Assembly (NCBI RefSeq): GCF_019192965.1
Contig: NZ_JAHTKU010000027.1
Coordinates: 1-64,000 of the forward strand
Direction: 5' to 3'
DNA from: Nocardioides daeguensis
Lineage (GTDB): Bacteria; Actinomycetota; Actinomycetes; Propionibacteriales; Nocardioidaceae
DNA length: 64,000 bases
Shown: piece by piece, positions 50,134 through 58,156 of the stretch
Numbering within the stretch: the first letter of the stretch is position 1
How the letters are laid out: each line of letters opens with the position of its first letter
Made by a program: the position numbers and the translations under genes
The notes under the pieces: generated by a model
Database searches by the model: none
Seen by the model: the letters and a program-made list of their open reading frames with translations, nothing else
Told to the model about the DNA's origin: nothing

Positions 50134-51351
50134 TCAGCGCTCGAGCGCGAGCCGGAGCCGGGAGTGCCGACGCACGAGGATGCTCGGCACCCAGACGGCG
50201 GCGGCGTCCTCCGGACCGTCGAGCCGGAAGGACGTCGTCCGGGTGAGCAGCGTGTGGATCGCGACGGTGGCCTCGAGCCGGGCCAGGGCCGAGCCGACGC
50301 AGAAGTGGATGCCGCGGCCGAAGGCGAGATGCTGGCGCACGCCGTCGCGACCGAGGTCGACGGCGTCCGGCTCCTCGAACCGGGCCGGGTCGCGGTTGGC
50401 GGCGCCCCAGAGCAGGAGCAGGGTGCTGCCTGCCGGCAGGGCGACGCCGCCGAGCGTCGTGTCGGCGAGCACGTGCCGGTAGTGCCCCCGGAATGGGGAC
50501 TCCAGCCGCAGGCACTCGTCGAGGAACGGGTCGAGCAGGTCCGGCTCGGCGCGCAGCCTGTTCTGCAGGCAGCGGTCGGTCGCGAGCCGGTGGGCGGCCG
50601 TCCCGAGCAGGCCGGCGGTGGACTCGCCGCCCGCGCCGACCAGCTGCAGCAGGACCAGGACCGCGGTCCCCGGCTCCAGCTCCCCGAGCTGGACGGCCAG
50701 CGCGAGCTCGCCCATCAGGTCGTCGCCCGGCCGGTCGAGCGCCGCATCGAAGCGCGCGGCGAGGTACGCGTGCAGTGCCAGCGACGCTCGGATCGTGGTG
50801 TCGAGCCGGTCCTGGTCGACCCAGCCACCGAGCATCTCGGTGCTGTCGTACGCCCAGCGCCGCAGGTCCGGCACGTCCTCGGCGCCGAGACCGATCAGCT
50901 CGGCGACCAGGGACAGCGGGAGCCGGTCGGCCATGTCGCGCGCCCAGTCGCCGCCGTCGCCCGAGAAGTGCGTCACCCAGAGCCGGTCGACCTGGTCGGT
51001 GACCGACGCCTCCAGGGCCCGGATCCGGCGGCCGATGGTGCCGAGGACCGCCGAGCGGTGGATCTGGTGGTTCGGGTCGTCGGCGGTGGCCAGGACCTGC
51101 TCGACCATGCCGCCGCCGTCCATCTGCAGGAGGGTGGCGGTGCCGTCGGGCCGGCGGAGCAGCACCGAGCGCAGGTGCGAGGAGTAGGTCTCCGGTGCGG
51201 CCAGCACCTCCTGGACCAGCTGCCACGACGAGACCAGGTGGACGTCGGTGCCGGCGACCCGGTGGACCGGGGAGCCGGACCGCAGCCGGGCGAGGGCCGG
51301 ATACGGGTCGGCGACCAGCGCCGGGTCGAACACGTCGAACACGTCGAACAT
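50134..51351 (-). CDS. Cytochrome P450
   Basis: A 405-residue soluble bacterial P450. The I-helix is LVGAGGESTAGLLGTAAHRL, the ExxR motif is in DECLRLESPFRGHYRH, and the heme-thiolate loop is FGRGIHFCVGSALARLE with the proximal Cys. The N terminus MFDVFDVFD is encoded by a 9-bp repeat (51326-51351), so several starts are possible. No ferredoxin gene is adjacent. The substrate is unknown. Confidence 0.93.
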   Translation of the reverse strand: MFDVFDVFDPALVADPYPALARLRSGSPVHRVAGTDVHLVSSWQLVQEVLAAPETYSSHLRSVLLRRPDGTATLLQMDGGGMVEQVLATADDPNHQIHRSAVLGTIGRRIRALEASVTDQVDRLWVTHFSGDGGDWARDMADRLPLSLVAELIGLGAEDVPDLRRWAYDSTEMLGGWVDQDRLDTTIRASLALHAYLAARFDAALDRPGDDLMGELALAVQLGELEPGTAVLVLLQLVGAGGESTAGLLGTAAHRLATDRCLQNRLRAEPDLLDPFLDECLRLESPFRGHYRHVLADTTLGGVALPAGSTLLLLWGAANRDPARFEEPDAVDLGRDGVRQHLAFGRGIHFCVGSALARLEATVAIHTLLTRTTSFRLDGPEDAAAVWVPSILVRRHSRLRLALER

Positions 51352-51413
51352 GGAGCCAGTGTCAGCCCGCCGGACCTGCGCGTCAGCAGAAGCGGGCAGG
51401 TCGGCGTCCCCGC

Positions 51414-52082
51414 TCAGAGCCAGCCGGCCAGCCCGAAGCCGACGGCGAGGACGAGGTCGACGGCCGCCATCGCGCCCACGACGGTGAACCGCTTGCGGTG
51501 GCTGTCCATGTCGAAGACGGTCGCGGCGATCCAGAAGAAGGTGCCGTAGCCGAGCACGACGATGGGGAGCAGGAACGGCTCACCCCAGTACCACCACGAC
51601 CAGTGGAAGATCCCCGCGCGATGCAGCAGCACCTCGACGAAGACGCACACGCACGACCACCAGGTGACGAAGAACCACCGGTTGGGGATCCCCAGGATCC
51701 GCATCCCCTTGTCGGCCGGCAGGAACTTCACGAACTCGATGCCGCTGATGAGGAACAGGAACACGATCTCGATCGACCAGCCGATCAAGATCAGGTACGC
51801 CGTGTCGCCGGTGACCGTCCACAGCGGCGCGCGGTCGCTGAGGTGGAACCACGCCGAGTTCACCAGCTCGTTGAAGACGTCCATCAAGAAGAACGCCAGA
51901 CCGGCAGCGACCACGTCGTACCGCTTGCGCTCGACCTCGTTGGCGTAGACGTACATGACGATCCCGAAGAAGGTCACGACGTACCAGTGCAGGTTCGAGG
52001 GGTCGCGCAGCATCGTCAGCGCCTCGCGGGCGGCGTCGGTCGGGACCAGGGGCGAGAGCAGCGTCGTCAGCAGGGGCGTCAC
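51414..52082 (-). CDS. Conserved multi-pass membrane protein, unknown
   Basis: A 222-residue protein with about six or seven hydrophobic segments (WYVVTFFGIVMYVYANEVER, AAGLAFFLMDVFNELVNSAW, LILIGWSIEIVFLFLISGIE, FFVTWWSCVCVFVEVLLHR, LLPIVVLGYGTFFWIAAT). It is rich in Trp and Phe and has charged residues within helices. No family is recognised. GTG 52082 is chosen because TAGGTT lies 8 nt upstream on the minus strand. Confidence 0.75.
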   Translation of the reverse strand: MTPLLTTLLSPLVPTDAAREALTMLRDPSNLHWYVVTFFGIVMYVYANEVERKRYDVVAAGLAFFLMDVFNELVNSAWFHLSDRAPLWTVTGDTAYLILIGWSIEIVFLFLISGIEFVKFLPADKGMRILGIPNRWFFVTWWSCVCVFVEVLLHRAGIFHWSWWYWGEPFLLPIVVLGYGTFFWIAATVFDMDSHRKRFTVVGAMAAVDLVLAVGFGLAGWL

Positions 52083-52140
52083 GTCGACCGAACCTAGGAC
52101 CGGCGTCCGGACCGCGGGGTGTCGTCCGCTCCACTGTGGG

Positions 52141-53256
52141 ATGGTGCGGCTTGTGGAGATCTCCATCGAGCAGGCGATGCGCCCGCACCTCGACGCGATG
52201 TGGGCCGAGCGCGACCGGCTGGTGCGCCGGGTGACGGAGGCGGTCACCGGAAGCGTGCCGAGCTATGCGACGACGCCGTCGAGCGAGGTCTGGATCGGGA
52301 TGACCCGGATCCTCGAGCGAGCCGCGCACGGCAACCCGTTCGGGCCGCCGAGCGAGGAGGACCGGCTCGCCGCGCTCGGCACCGGAGTCCAGGGCGCCGG
52401 CGCCGGGATCGCGGTCCATGACCTCGTCACCGCGGTGCTGCTGGGTGCCCGCGAGGTCGAGTACGACGTCCTCGACCGTGCGGCGCGGGCGGGCGTCGTG
52501 GCGGCGGACCTGCTCACCGCCTCCCGCGCGGCGCGGGTCTGGGCCGAGCAGGTGGCCGTGTGGGCGGCGCAGGGGCTGCAGGGCGCGCGGCCCGACGACG
52601 TCGAGGCGCACGTGCGGCACGAGCGGCTCGTGGCCGAGCTGACCGCGGGCGACCTCGACCTCGCCCGCGGCACCCTGGTGCGGCTCGGGCTCGATCCGGC
52701 GGCCCGGTGGCGTGCGGTCGCGGTGGTCGGTGGCGTGACGCCCGCGCTGCGGTTGGCCAACCACGGCGGGGTGTGGGGGACGAGCGCCGGGCTGGTGCCC
52801 GGGCCGGCGAGCGTGCCCCGAGAGCTGGTCGCCGGCGTCAGCGAGCCGGTGCCGTTCGACGCCCTGCCCGCCGCCTTGCGGGACGCGACCCGGGCCGCGC
52901 GGGTCGGGCTGCGGTTCGGTCGGTCCGGTGCGGTCAGCCTGGGCCAGCTCGGCCTGCTGGTCCCGCTGCACGAGGACCCGGCCCTCGCGGGCCGTCTGCG
53001 GGAGCGGTGGATCCAGCCGCTCGAGACCGAGCCGCGGCACGACCTGGTCCGGACCCTGGCTGCGTGGCTGGACCGCGACGGCCAGGTCGATGCCGTCGCC
53101 CGCGACCTGGCGGTGCACGCCAACACGGTGCGCAACCGGCTGGCCCGGACCGGCCGGCTGCTCGGCGACGACTGGCGCACGCCGCAGGGCCGCGCCGAGC
53201 TCTGGGCGGCGCTCCAGGTCGCCGGTACCGAACTTGTGGAAACCTCCATGAACTGA
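52141..53256 (+). CDS. PucR/CdaR-type HTH regulator
   Basis: A 371-residue protein. The N-terminal 170 residues are helical and unidentified (RsbT-antagonist-like appearance, EVWIGMTRILERAAHG, IAVHDLVTAVLLGAREVEYDV). The C terminus is a PucR-type HTH: LVRTLAAWLDRDGQVDAVARDLAVHANTVRNRLARTGRLLG. CACTGT upstream would fit GTG 52144 as a leaderless start; ATG 52141 and ATG 52177 are alternatives. Its 5' and 3' ends carry copies of a 17-bp motif, so it may regulate itself and the secreted-protein gene that follows. Confidence 0.82.
   Translation: MVRLVEISIEQAMRPHLDAMWAERDRLVRRVTEAVTGSVPSYATTPSSEVWIGMTRILERAAHGNPFGPPSEEDRLAALGTGVQGAGAGIAVHDLVTAVLLGAREVEYDVLDRAARAGVVAADLLTASRAARVWAEQVAVWAAQGLQGARPDDVEAHVRHERLVAELTAGDLDLARGTLVRLGLDPAARWRAVAVVGGVTPALRLANHGGVWGTSAGLVPGPASVPRELVAGVSEPVPFDALPAALRDATRAARVGLRFGRSGAVSLGQLGLLVPLHEDPALAGRLRERWIQPLETEPRHDLVRTLAAWLDRDGQVDAVARDLAVHANTVRNRLARTGRLLGDDWRTPQGRAELWAALQVAGTELVETSMN
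52150..52166 (+). promoter_or_regulatory. 17-bp motif, copy 1 (contains a 12-bp palindrome)
   Basis: CTTGTGGAGATCTCCAT, containing the perfect palindrome TGGAGATCTCCA, lies at the very start of the PucR-type gene. A second copy with 15 of 17 bases the same lies 1083 bp downstream. Confidence 0.4.
53233..53249 (+). promoter_or_regulatory. 17-bp motif, copy 2, before the secreted-protein gene
   Basis: CTTGTGGAAACCTCCAT overlaps the last codons of the PucR-type gene and ends 53 bp before the ATG of the secreted protein. It keeps the TGGA-N4-TCCA symmetry of copy 1. Confidence 0.4.
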
Positions 53257-53302
53257 GCCAGCGAGTGCTGCGTTGAATGAGGACGCACCCGAGGGAGGCC
53301 CC

Positions 53303-54919
53303 ATGCGACGTACCACCAGGCTCGTGCTGCCGCTGCTGCTGGCCGCACTGCTCGTCACGCCCTGGCGCGCGCCGGCCGTGCAGGCGACCGTCCGGGCCGA
53401 CGGCGGTGGCGGGGAGATCGAGCTGCGCGACCTCCTCGCCCAGGTGCCGGGCATCGTGCACGCCCTGCTCGCCGGCCGCGCCGGGATGCTGCGCTGTCCG
53501 GTGCTGATCGGAGGCACCATCGGTCTGCCCGAGGGCGCGGGGGAGCCCGGTCGTCAGGGCACCGACACCGGCAACCCGCTGCGCGAGGGCGACCCGAGCG
53601 ACGCACCGGCGAGCCTGCCCGAGCAGGTGGTCTTCCGCACCACCACGCAGACCTTCAACCGGCGCTACCAGTTCGCCCTCGAGGGCGGCACGGTCTGGTT
53701 CAAGTCCAACACCGAGGTCACCGGCATCCGGGAGCCCTGGACCCGCCTCGCGATGCCCGACTGCATCGCCGGCACGATCACCGCGATCTCCGCCGACGAC
53801 GACGAGCTGATCGCCGTCGACCAGCAGCGCTGGATCTACGGCATGGACGGGGCGCTCAAGGCGTCGCCGTACTTCAACTGGTCGTTGCGCTGGGGGCCGC
53901 CGCTGTGGACCGGGCCCGGCCTCCAGCTGCCGGTCGGCATCAGCACCTGGTCGTGGTCGGTCGTCTCCCAGCTCGAGGACGGCACCTGGACCGACGACGC
54001 CGGCAACGCCCACCGCGTCGGCACCGGCAAGGTCTCCCACATCTGGACGCTGAGCCACGGCGGCCAGCGGCTCACCTACCTCGACCCCTGGCTCGCGTCC
54101 GACCTGAGCTACGAGATGTGCGGCCCGCTGCGCGGCCGGTTCCGCTCGGTCAACATGTCCGCCTCCGGCTCGACGGTCTTCGTCATCGGCCGGTACGGCG
54201 ACCTCTACACGCGGCTCTACGACTTCGACATCGCGGGCGCGGACCCCGTGTTCTTCGACTACGCGTACGACGACCAGCGCGGTGTCGCGAACCCGAAGAT
54301 CCAGCTCCCCTCACCCGCGTGGGTCCGCCAGCCGAAGGTGCCCGGCGCGATCACCGACCGGATCTCCATCCACAAGGTGGGTGCCGGTGCGACCGAGCGC
54401 GAGCTGCGGGTCGAGGGCCGCCGGGCCGGCGTCGTCGGCTACTGGCACAAGGACATCAGCGCCGATGCGTGGTCCTTCACCCCGACCGGCGGCACCCTGG
54501 CCGGCACACCGCTGGCGAACCCGGCCGGCGACACCTCGGGCCTCGGCCTGGCGCCGAGCGAGGACCGGACCTACGCGGGCTCCGTGCCCGGCGGCACCGT
54601 CACCATCGAGGACTTCAACACCTACTGCACGCCGGCGCGCGTCGACGTCCGGCTCACCACGGGCGAGACCTTCGCCCTGCGCCTGCACACGACCGACAAC
54701 ATCCGGCAGTTCCAGCGGGCCCGCGGGCTCGACGCGAACCCGCGGATGTTCAACGGGATGCTGGAGATCCCGCCGGCGCTGCGGGCGACCAAGGACCCGG
54801 AGATCTCGGCCTTCCTGGACCGGATCGGGACCGAGCGTTTCGTTCGCGCGAACCTCGACGGCACCACGGCGCAGCTGGTGTTCCGCAAGCAGCCGTGGCG
54901 GCTCAACCACCGCCCGTGA
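53303..54919 (+). CDS. Large secreted protein of unknown function
   Basis: A 538-residue exported protein. The signal peptide is RRTTRLVLPLLLAALLVTPW and on to a likely cleavage near AVQA. The mature part is Trp- and Tyr-rich (YFNWSLRWGPPLWTGPGLQL, GRYGDLYTRLYDFDIAGADP) with beta-rich character, and only a few Cys (LRCPVL, MPDC, YEMC, TYC). No domain is recognised. ATG 53303 has GGGAGG just upstream. It follows the PucR-type regulator by 46 bp. The 3' end overlaps the convergent metallohydrolase by 17 bp. Confidence 0.8.
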   Translation: MRRTTRLVLPLLLAALLVTPWRAPAVQATVRADGGGGEIELRDLLAQVPGIVHALLAGRAGMLRCPVLIGGTIGLPEGAGEPGRQGTDTGNPLREGDPSDAPASLPEQVVFRTTTQTFNRRYQFALEGGTVWFKSNTEVTGIREPWTRLAMPDCIAGTITAISADDDELIAVDQQRWIYGMDGALKASPYFNWSLRWGPPLWTGPGLQLPVGISTWSWSVVSQLEDGTWTDDAGNAHRVGTGKVSHIWTLSHGGQRLTYLDPWLASDLSYEMCGPLRGRFRSVNMSASGSTVFVIGRYGDLYTRLYDFDIAGADPVFFDYAYDDQRGVANPKIQLPSPAWVRQPKVPGAITDRISIHKVGAGATERELRVEGRRAGVVGYWHKDISADAWSFTPTGGTLAGTPLANPAGDTSGLGLAPSEDRTYAGSVPGGTVTIEDFNTYCTPARVDVRLTTGETFALRLHTTDNIRQFQRARGLDANPRMFNGMLEIPPALRATKDPEISAFLDRIGTERFVRANLDGTTAQLVFRKQPWRLNHRP

Positions 54920-56243
54920 GCGCCCGCTCGGTGCCCAGGCTCGCCCGCGCCGCGGCGCGGGTGCCGGCCTCGCGCGACCCGGGCGCGGCGTGGCCGGCGT
55001 GCGCGGTGCCCTTCCAGGTGCCGCGGATGCCGTGGTCGCGCTGCATCCGGCCGAAGTAGTCGACCACCTCGACCTCGCGCGCCCGGATGGCGAGCTCGGT
55101 GGACGTGGGGCCCTCGGCCACCGGGGTGTCGGCCGCCACTGCCGCCGCCCGGGCGGAGGTGCGCGCCGCGGCGAGCCGCTCGCCGATGTGGTCGGCCCAG
55201 GCCTCGTAGAACGCCGCCCGCGCGGTGGACCCGTGCACCGGCTTGAGCTCCCAGCGCCGGCGCCGGGAGTTCCACACCTCGCGCTGGTCGGCCTTGTGGG
55301 CGCCCGAGCGCAGGTGGGCGTCACCGTCGGCGACCATCTGGGTCACCAGCGTCGCGTACAGCGCCTGGACCACGGCGATGTCGGACGGGAAGCCGTAGAG
55401 GGTGACCCGAGTGTTGCTCGTGTAGATCGCCACCCGCACGTCGTTGGCGCGCGCGATCTCCAGCACCAGCCGCACGTAGCGGGCCAGCGAGCGCTTGCCG
55501 GACTCGCCGATCAGCACCGTCTCCCAGGTCGGCTCCTCGCGCTTCTCCTCCGCCCCGGCCGTGGCCCGGGCGACGGCGAGCGCGATCTGGTGGCGAGTGG
55601 CCAGCGACTGCGCCTTCGCGAAGAAGGCCTCGCGCTCGGCGGCGTTGTCGGTGCGCTCCGCCTGGCGCAGCAGCCGACCGATTCGCAGCAGGGTCCGGTC
55701 CTCGCCGTCGACGCCGGTGTCGAGCCCGTGCAGCCGGTAGGCGGTGTGCAGCAGGTCGGCGAGCACCGGCATGCCGAGGTCCTCGAGCAGGCGCAGGAAG
55801 GTCGTGCGGAACTCCGGCCCGTGCCCGACCGGCCCGGCCAGGTGGTGGGCGACCTCGTGCAGGACCACTGCGGCCCGCAGCGACCACGCGCCGCCGACCT
55901 CGCGTGGCGGGATCGCCATCACGCCGCGGGCCGGCAGCTCGTCGTACTCGTAGTGGGCCCGGGTGTGGCCGCGGCGGGCACGCACCACGACCGGGACCCC
56001 GGCGAGGTCGCGGCCCGCGCCGTCGTCGTACGCGCTGCCGGTCGCGGCGAGGTGGGCCAGCACCTTGTCGACGAAGGCCTGGACGTGCGCGGGGTCGGTG
56101 AACCGGGGCTCGGTCTCGGGCTCGAAGGCCTGCAGCGCGCCGCCGACCTGGATCCGCAGCGGTTCGCCCGGCCGGCGCGCGGCCTCGTCGAGCCAGCCGG
56201 CGAACAGGTCCTCGGCGGCGTAGACCTCGTGGGTGTCGGGCAT
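54903..56243 (-). CDS. Metallohydrolase with HExxH motif and DUF2786 (TIGR04338-like)
   Basis: A 446-residue protein. The first half has a zinc metallohydrolase motif HEVAHHLAGPVGHGPEF (HExxH with a downstream third ligand His). The middle has a DUF2786-like segment (LLRIGRLLRQAERTDNAAEREAFFAKAQSLATRHQIA). The C-terminal 170 residues are charged and helical. Similar proteins are restricted to actinobacteria and have no known substrate. CAGGCT lies 6 nt before the ATG. It is followed, in the order of transcription, by the convergent secreted-protein gene. Confidence 0.85.
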   Translation of the reverse strand: MPDTHEVYAAEDLFAGWLDEAARRPGEPLRIQVGGALQAFEPETEPRFTDPAHVQAFVDKVLAHLAATGSAYDDGAGRDLAGVPVVVRARRGHTRAHYEYDELPARGVMAIPPREVGGAWSLRAAVVLHEVAHHLAGPVGHGPEFRTTFLRLLEDLGMPVLADLLHTAYRLHGLDTGVDGEDRTLLRIGRLLRQAERTDNAAEREAFFAKAQSLATRHQIALAVARATAGAEEKREEPTWETVLIGESGKRSLARYVRLVLEIARANDVRVAIYTSNTRVTLYGFPSDIAVVQALYATLVTQMVADGDAHLRSGAHKADQREVWNSRRRRWELKPVHGSTARAAFYEAWADHIGERLAAARTSARAAAVAADTPVAEGPTSTELAIRAREVEVVDYFGRMQRDHGIRGTWKGTAHAGHAAPGSREAGTRAAARASLGTERALTGGG

Positions 56244-56255
56244 GCGCCCAGCCTG

Positions 56256-57413
56256 TCAGGCGGCCCCGACAGAACCGACGGAACCGACCGGGCCGGTCTG
56301 CAGCTCACCGCGGAGCCGGTCCCGCAGCTCGACCAGCTCGGTGATCGCCTCGACGAAGCGCACGGTGCTGTCGCCGACGCCGTTGTCGTCGAAGTAGTGG
56401 TGGCGCATCGCCGCACGCGCCATCCGGTGCTCGTCGTGCTCGAGCCGGTCGGTGAGCAGCTCGGTGAGGCCGGCCAGCTCCTCGGTGTCGATCACGTCGG
56501 CGCATCGGCTCACGGGCACCTCCTGGCGCAGCCGCTCGGCGTCGTGGTGCCGGTCGGTGATCAGGATCGGCTTGTCGGTCTGCAGGTAGAGCCAGTCCAG
56601 GCCGACCGAGGAGACGTCGGTGACCATGGCGTCGCAGCCCGGGAAGACCGCGAGGATGTCGCCCTGCCAGACGGCGGCGTGGCCGGCCGCGGGGTCGCGC
56701 TCGGCGGCCCGCTCGACCAGCTCGAGGATCGCCTGGTGCGCCTCGCGGATCGCGGGCGTGAGGCTGGTCGTGACCTTCGGGTGCGGCTTGTAGACGAGCC
56801 GGACGTCCGGGACCGCCAGGATGGAGCGGACGATCTCGACGCCGAAGACGTCGACCGACGTGTAGTCGTTGTACTCCGCGTCGCCCTCCCAGGTCGGCGC
56901 GTAGAGGACGGTACGACGCTCGCTCGCCGGCAGCAGCGGAGCGGGACGCAGGTCCAGCTGGGGGCGGCCGATCCGGACCAGCCGGTCCTCGTCGAGCTCC
57001 ATCAGCCCGGCCCGGTGGCGCTGCACGGCGGCCTCGCCGGCGACGAACACCCGGTCGTAGGCCTTCGCGTTGTTCGACACCATCGACTGCTTGTCGCTCT
57101 CGCCGTGGTTGATGTGCACGTGCAGCATCCGCCCGTCGAGCAGCGAGTTGAAGTTGAGCATCGAGTTGTTGCAGTAGACGACGACCTTGGGGTCGAGCTC
57201 GTCGTACGTCGCCGCGAGGTCGGCGAAGCCGGGCGCGAAGTGGACGGGCAGCGAGGTGCGCTCCTCGACGATCGCGCGGGTCTGCGGGTCGCGCGTCAGG
57301 ATGCCCACGGGATGGGTGTCATCGAGCCGTTCCAGCACCGGGATCCACTGGAGGAGCTGGTAGACCCGGGTCGGGTCGTCGGCGAAGTAGGCGATGACGT
57401 GGGGCTTCTGCAC
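56256..57413 (-). CDS. CDP-glycerol glycerophosphotransferase (TagB/TagF) family protein
   Basis: A 385-residue protein of the teichoic-acid TagB/TagF superfamily: YAPTWEGDAEYNDYTSV, VRLVYKPHPKV and the MVTDVSSVGLDWLYLQTDKPILITD block. The family transfers glycerol phosphate (or related polyol phosphates) from CDP-linked donors to cell-wall polymers. There is no signal or membrane segment, so it acts as a peripheral cytoplasmic protein. Start GTG 57413 has TAGTAT 6 nt upstream. It is divergent from the LbH acyltransferase. Confidence 0.85.
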   Translation of the reverse strand: MQKPHVIAYFADDPTRVYQLLQWIPVLERLDDTHPVGILTRDPQTRAIVEERTSLPVHFAPGFADLAATYDELDPKVVVYCNNSMLNFNSLLDGRMLHVHINHGESDKQSMVSNNAKAYDRVFVAGEAAVQRHRAGLMELDEDRLVRIGRPQLDLRPAPLLPASERRTVLYAPTWEGDAEYNDYTSVDVFGVEIVRSILAVPDVRLVYKPHPKVTTSLTPAIREAHQAILELVERAAERDPAAGHAAVWQGDILAVFPGCDAMVTDVSSVGLDWLYLQTDKPILITDRHHDAERLRQEVPVSRCADVIDTEELAGLTELLTDRLEHDEHRMARAAMRHHYFDDNGVGDSTVRFVEAITELVELRDRLRGELQTGPVGSVGSVGAA

Positions 57414-57419
57414 CGGCGG

Positions 57420-57425
57420 ATACTA
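57420..57425 (-). promoter_or_regulatory. -10 element (TAGTAT) of the TagB/TagF-like gene
   Basis: TAGTAT on the minus strand lies 6 nt before GTG 57413. Confidence 0.5.
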
Positions 57426-57481
57426 CGGCCACGAATGGTGGGTGGACGAACCGTCGGACCCGCGTGAATGTTGCGTTTCGG

Positions 57482-57487
57482 TAACCT
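57482..57487 (+). promoter_or_regulatory. -10 element (TAACCT) of the LbH acyltransferase
   Basis: TAACCT lies 6 nt before GTG 57494. With the oppositely oriented -10 at 57420-57425 it makes a divergent promoter pair 56 bp apart. Confidence 0.5.
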
Positions 57488-57493
57488 CTGCCG

Positions 57494-58156
57494 GTGCCCG
57501 ATCTCCGGCGACCGCTCCGCCGCCTCCTGAACCGGTCCGTCCACGCTGCCTGGCGCTGGGCCGAGCGCGTGGGCGACGTCTCGCCGGACAGCGCGCTGGC
57601 GCGCCGGTTCGGGACCTTCGGGCCGGGCGCCTGCCTGGCGTTCCCGCTCTCCGACGTGGTCAACCCGAGCGCGATCCACGTCGGTCGCGACACCTTGATC
57701 GGCAAGTACGCCACCCTCTCGGTCGGCTACGGCCCGACCCAGGAGGTGCTGCCCGAGCGGGGCCTGGTGGTTGGTGAGCGCTGCGTGCTCGGCGCCCGGA
57801 TCACCATCACCGCGCACGAGTCCATCGCGATCGGCGACGACGTCTGGTTCGGCCAGGACGTCTTCATCTCCGACGCCAGCCACGGCTACACCGACCCCGA
57901 GGTGCCCGTGGGGCTCCAGTTCGGCGCCCACCAGCCGGTCTCGATCGGCTCGGGCAGCTGGATCGGCCACGGCGCGATGATCCTTCCCGGTACGACGATT
58001 GGGCGGAACGTGGTCGTCGCGGCCGGGTCCGTGGTGCGGGGCGACGTGCCGGACCACGCTGTCGTGGGCGGGGTGCCGGCCAAGCTGATCCGGCGGCTCG
58101 ACGCCGACGGCAGCTGGGCCCGGGTGCGCTCGGACGCGCCTACCCTGACCTCATGA
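57494..58156 (+). CDS. Left-handed beta-helix acyltransferase
   Basis: A 220-residue protein with hexapeptide repeats (VVNPSAIHVGRDTLIGKYATLSVG, RITITAHESIAIGDDVWFGQDVFISDASHGY, GSGSWIGHGAMILPGTTIGRNVVVAAGSVVRGDVPDHAVVGGVPAKLI). The catalytic His is probably in DASHGY. The ending AVVGGVPAKLI is the family hallmark. It probably acetylates or acylates a sugar or lipid intermediate of the envelope. It overlaps the next gene by 4 nt. Confidence 0.9.
   Translation: MPDLRRPLRRLLNRSVHAAWRWAERVGDVSPDSALARRFGTFGPGACLAFPLSDVVNPSAIHVGRDTLIGKYATLSVGYGPTQEVLPERGLVVGERCVLGARITITAHESIAIGDDVWFGQDVFISDASHGYTDPEVPVGLQFGAHQPVSIGSGSWIGHGAMILPGTTIGRNVVVAAGSVVRGDVPDHAVVGGVPAKLIRRLDADGSWARVRSDAPTLTS
58141..58146 (+). 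promoter_or_regulatory. -10 element (TACCCT) of acetoacetyl-CoA synthetase
   Basis: TACCCT inside the end of the acyltransferase gene lies 6 nt before ATG 58153. Confidence 0.4.

Noticed and set aside
51326..51352. Three 9-bp repeats TCGAACACG resembling half LexA boxes
   Set aside because: They are direct repeats coding FDV units at the P450 N terminus; the second half-site GTTCGA is missing, so they are not SOS boxes.
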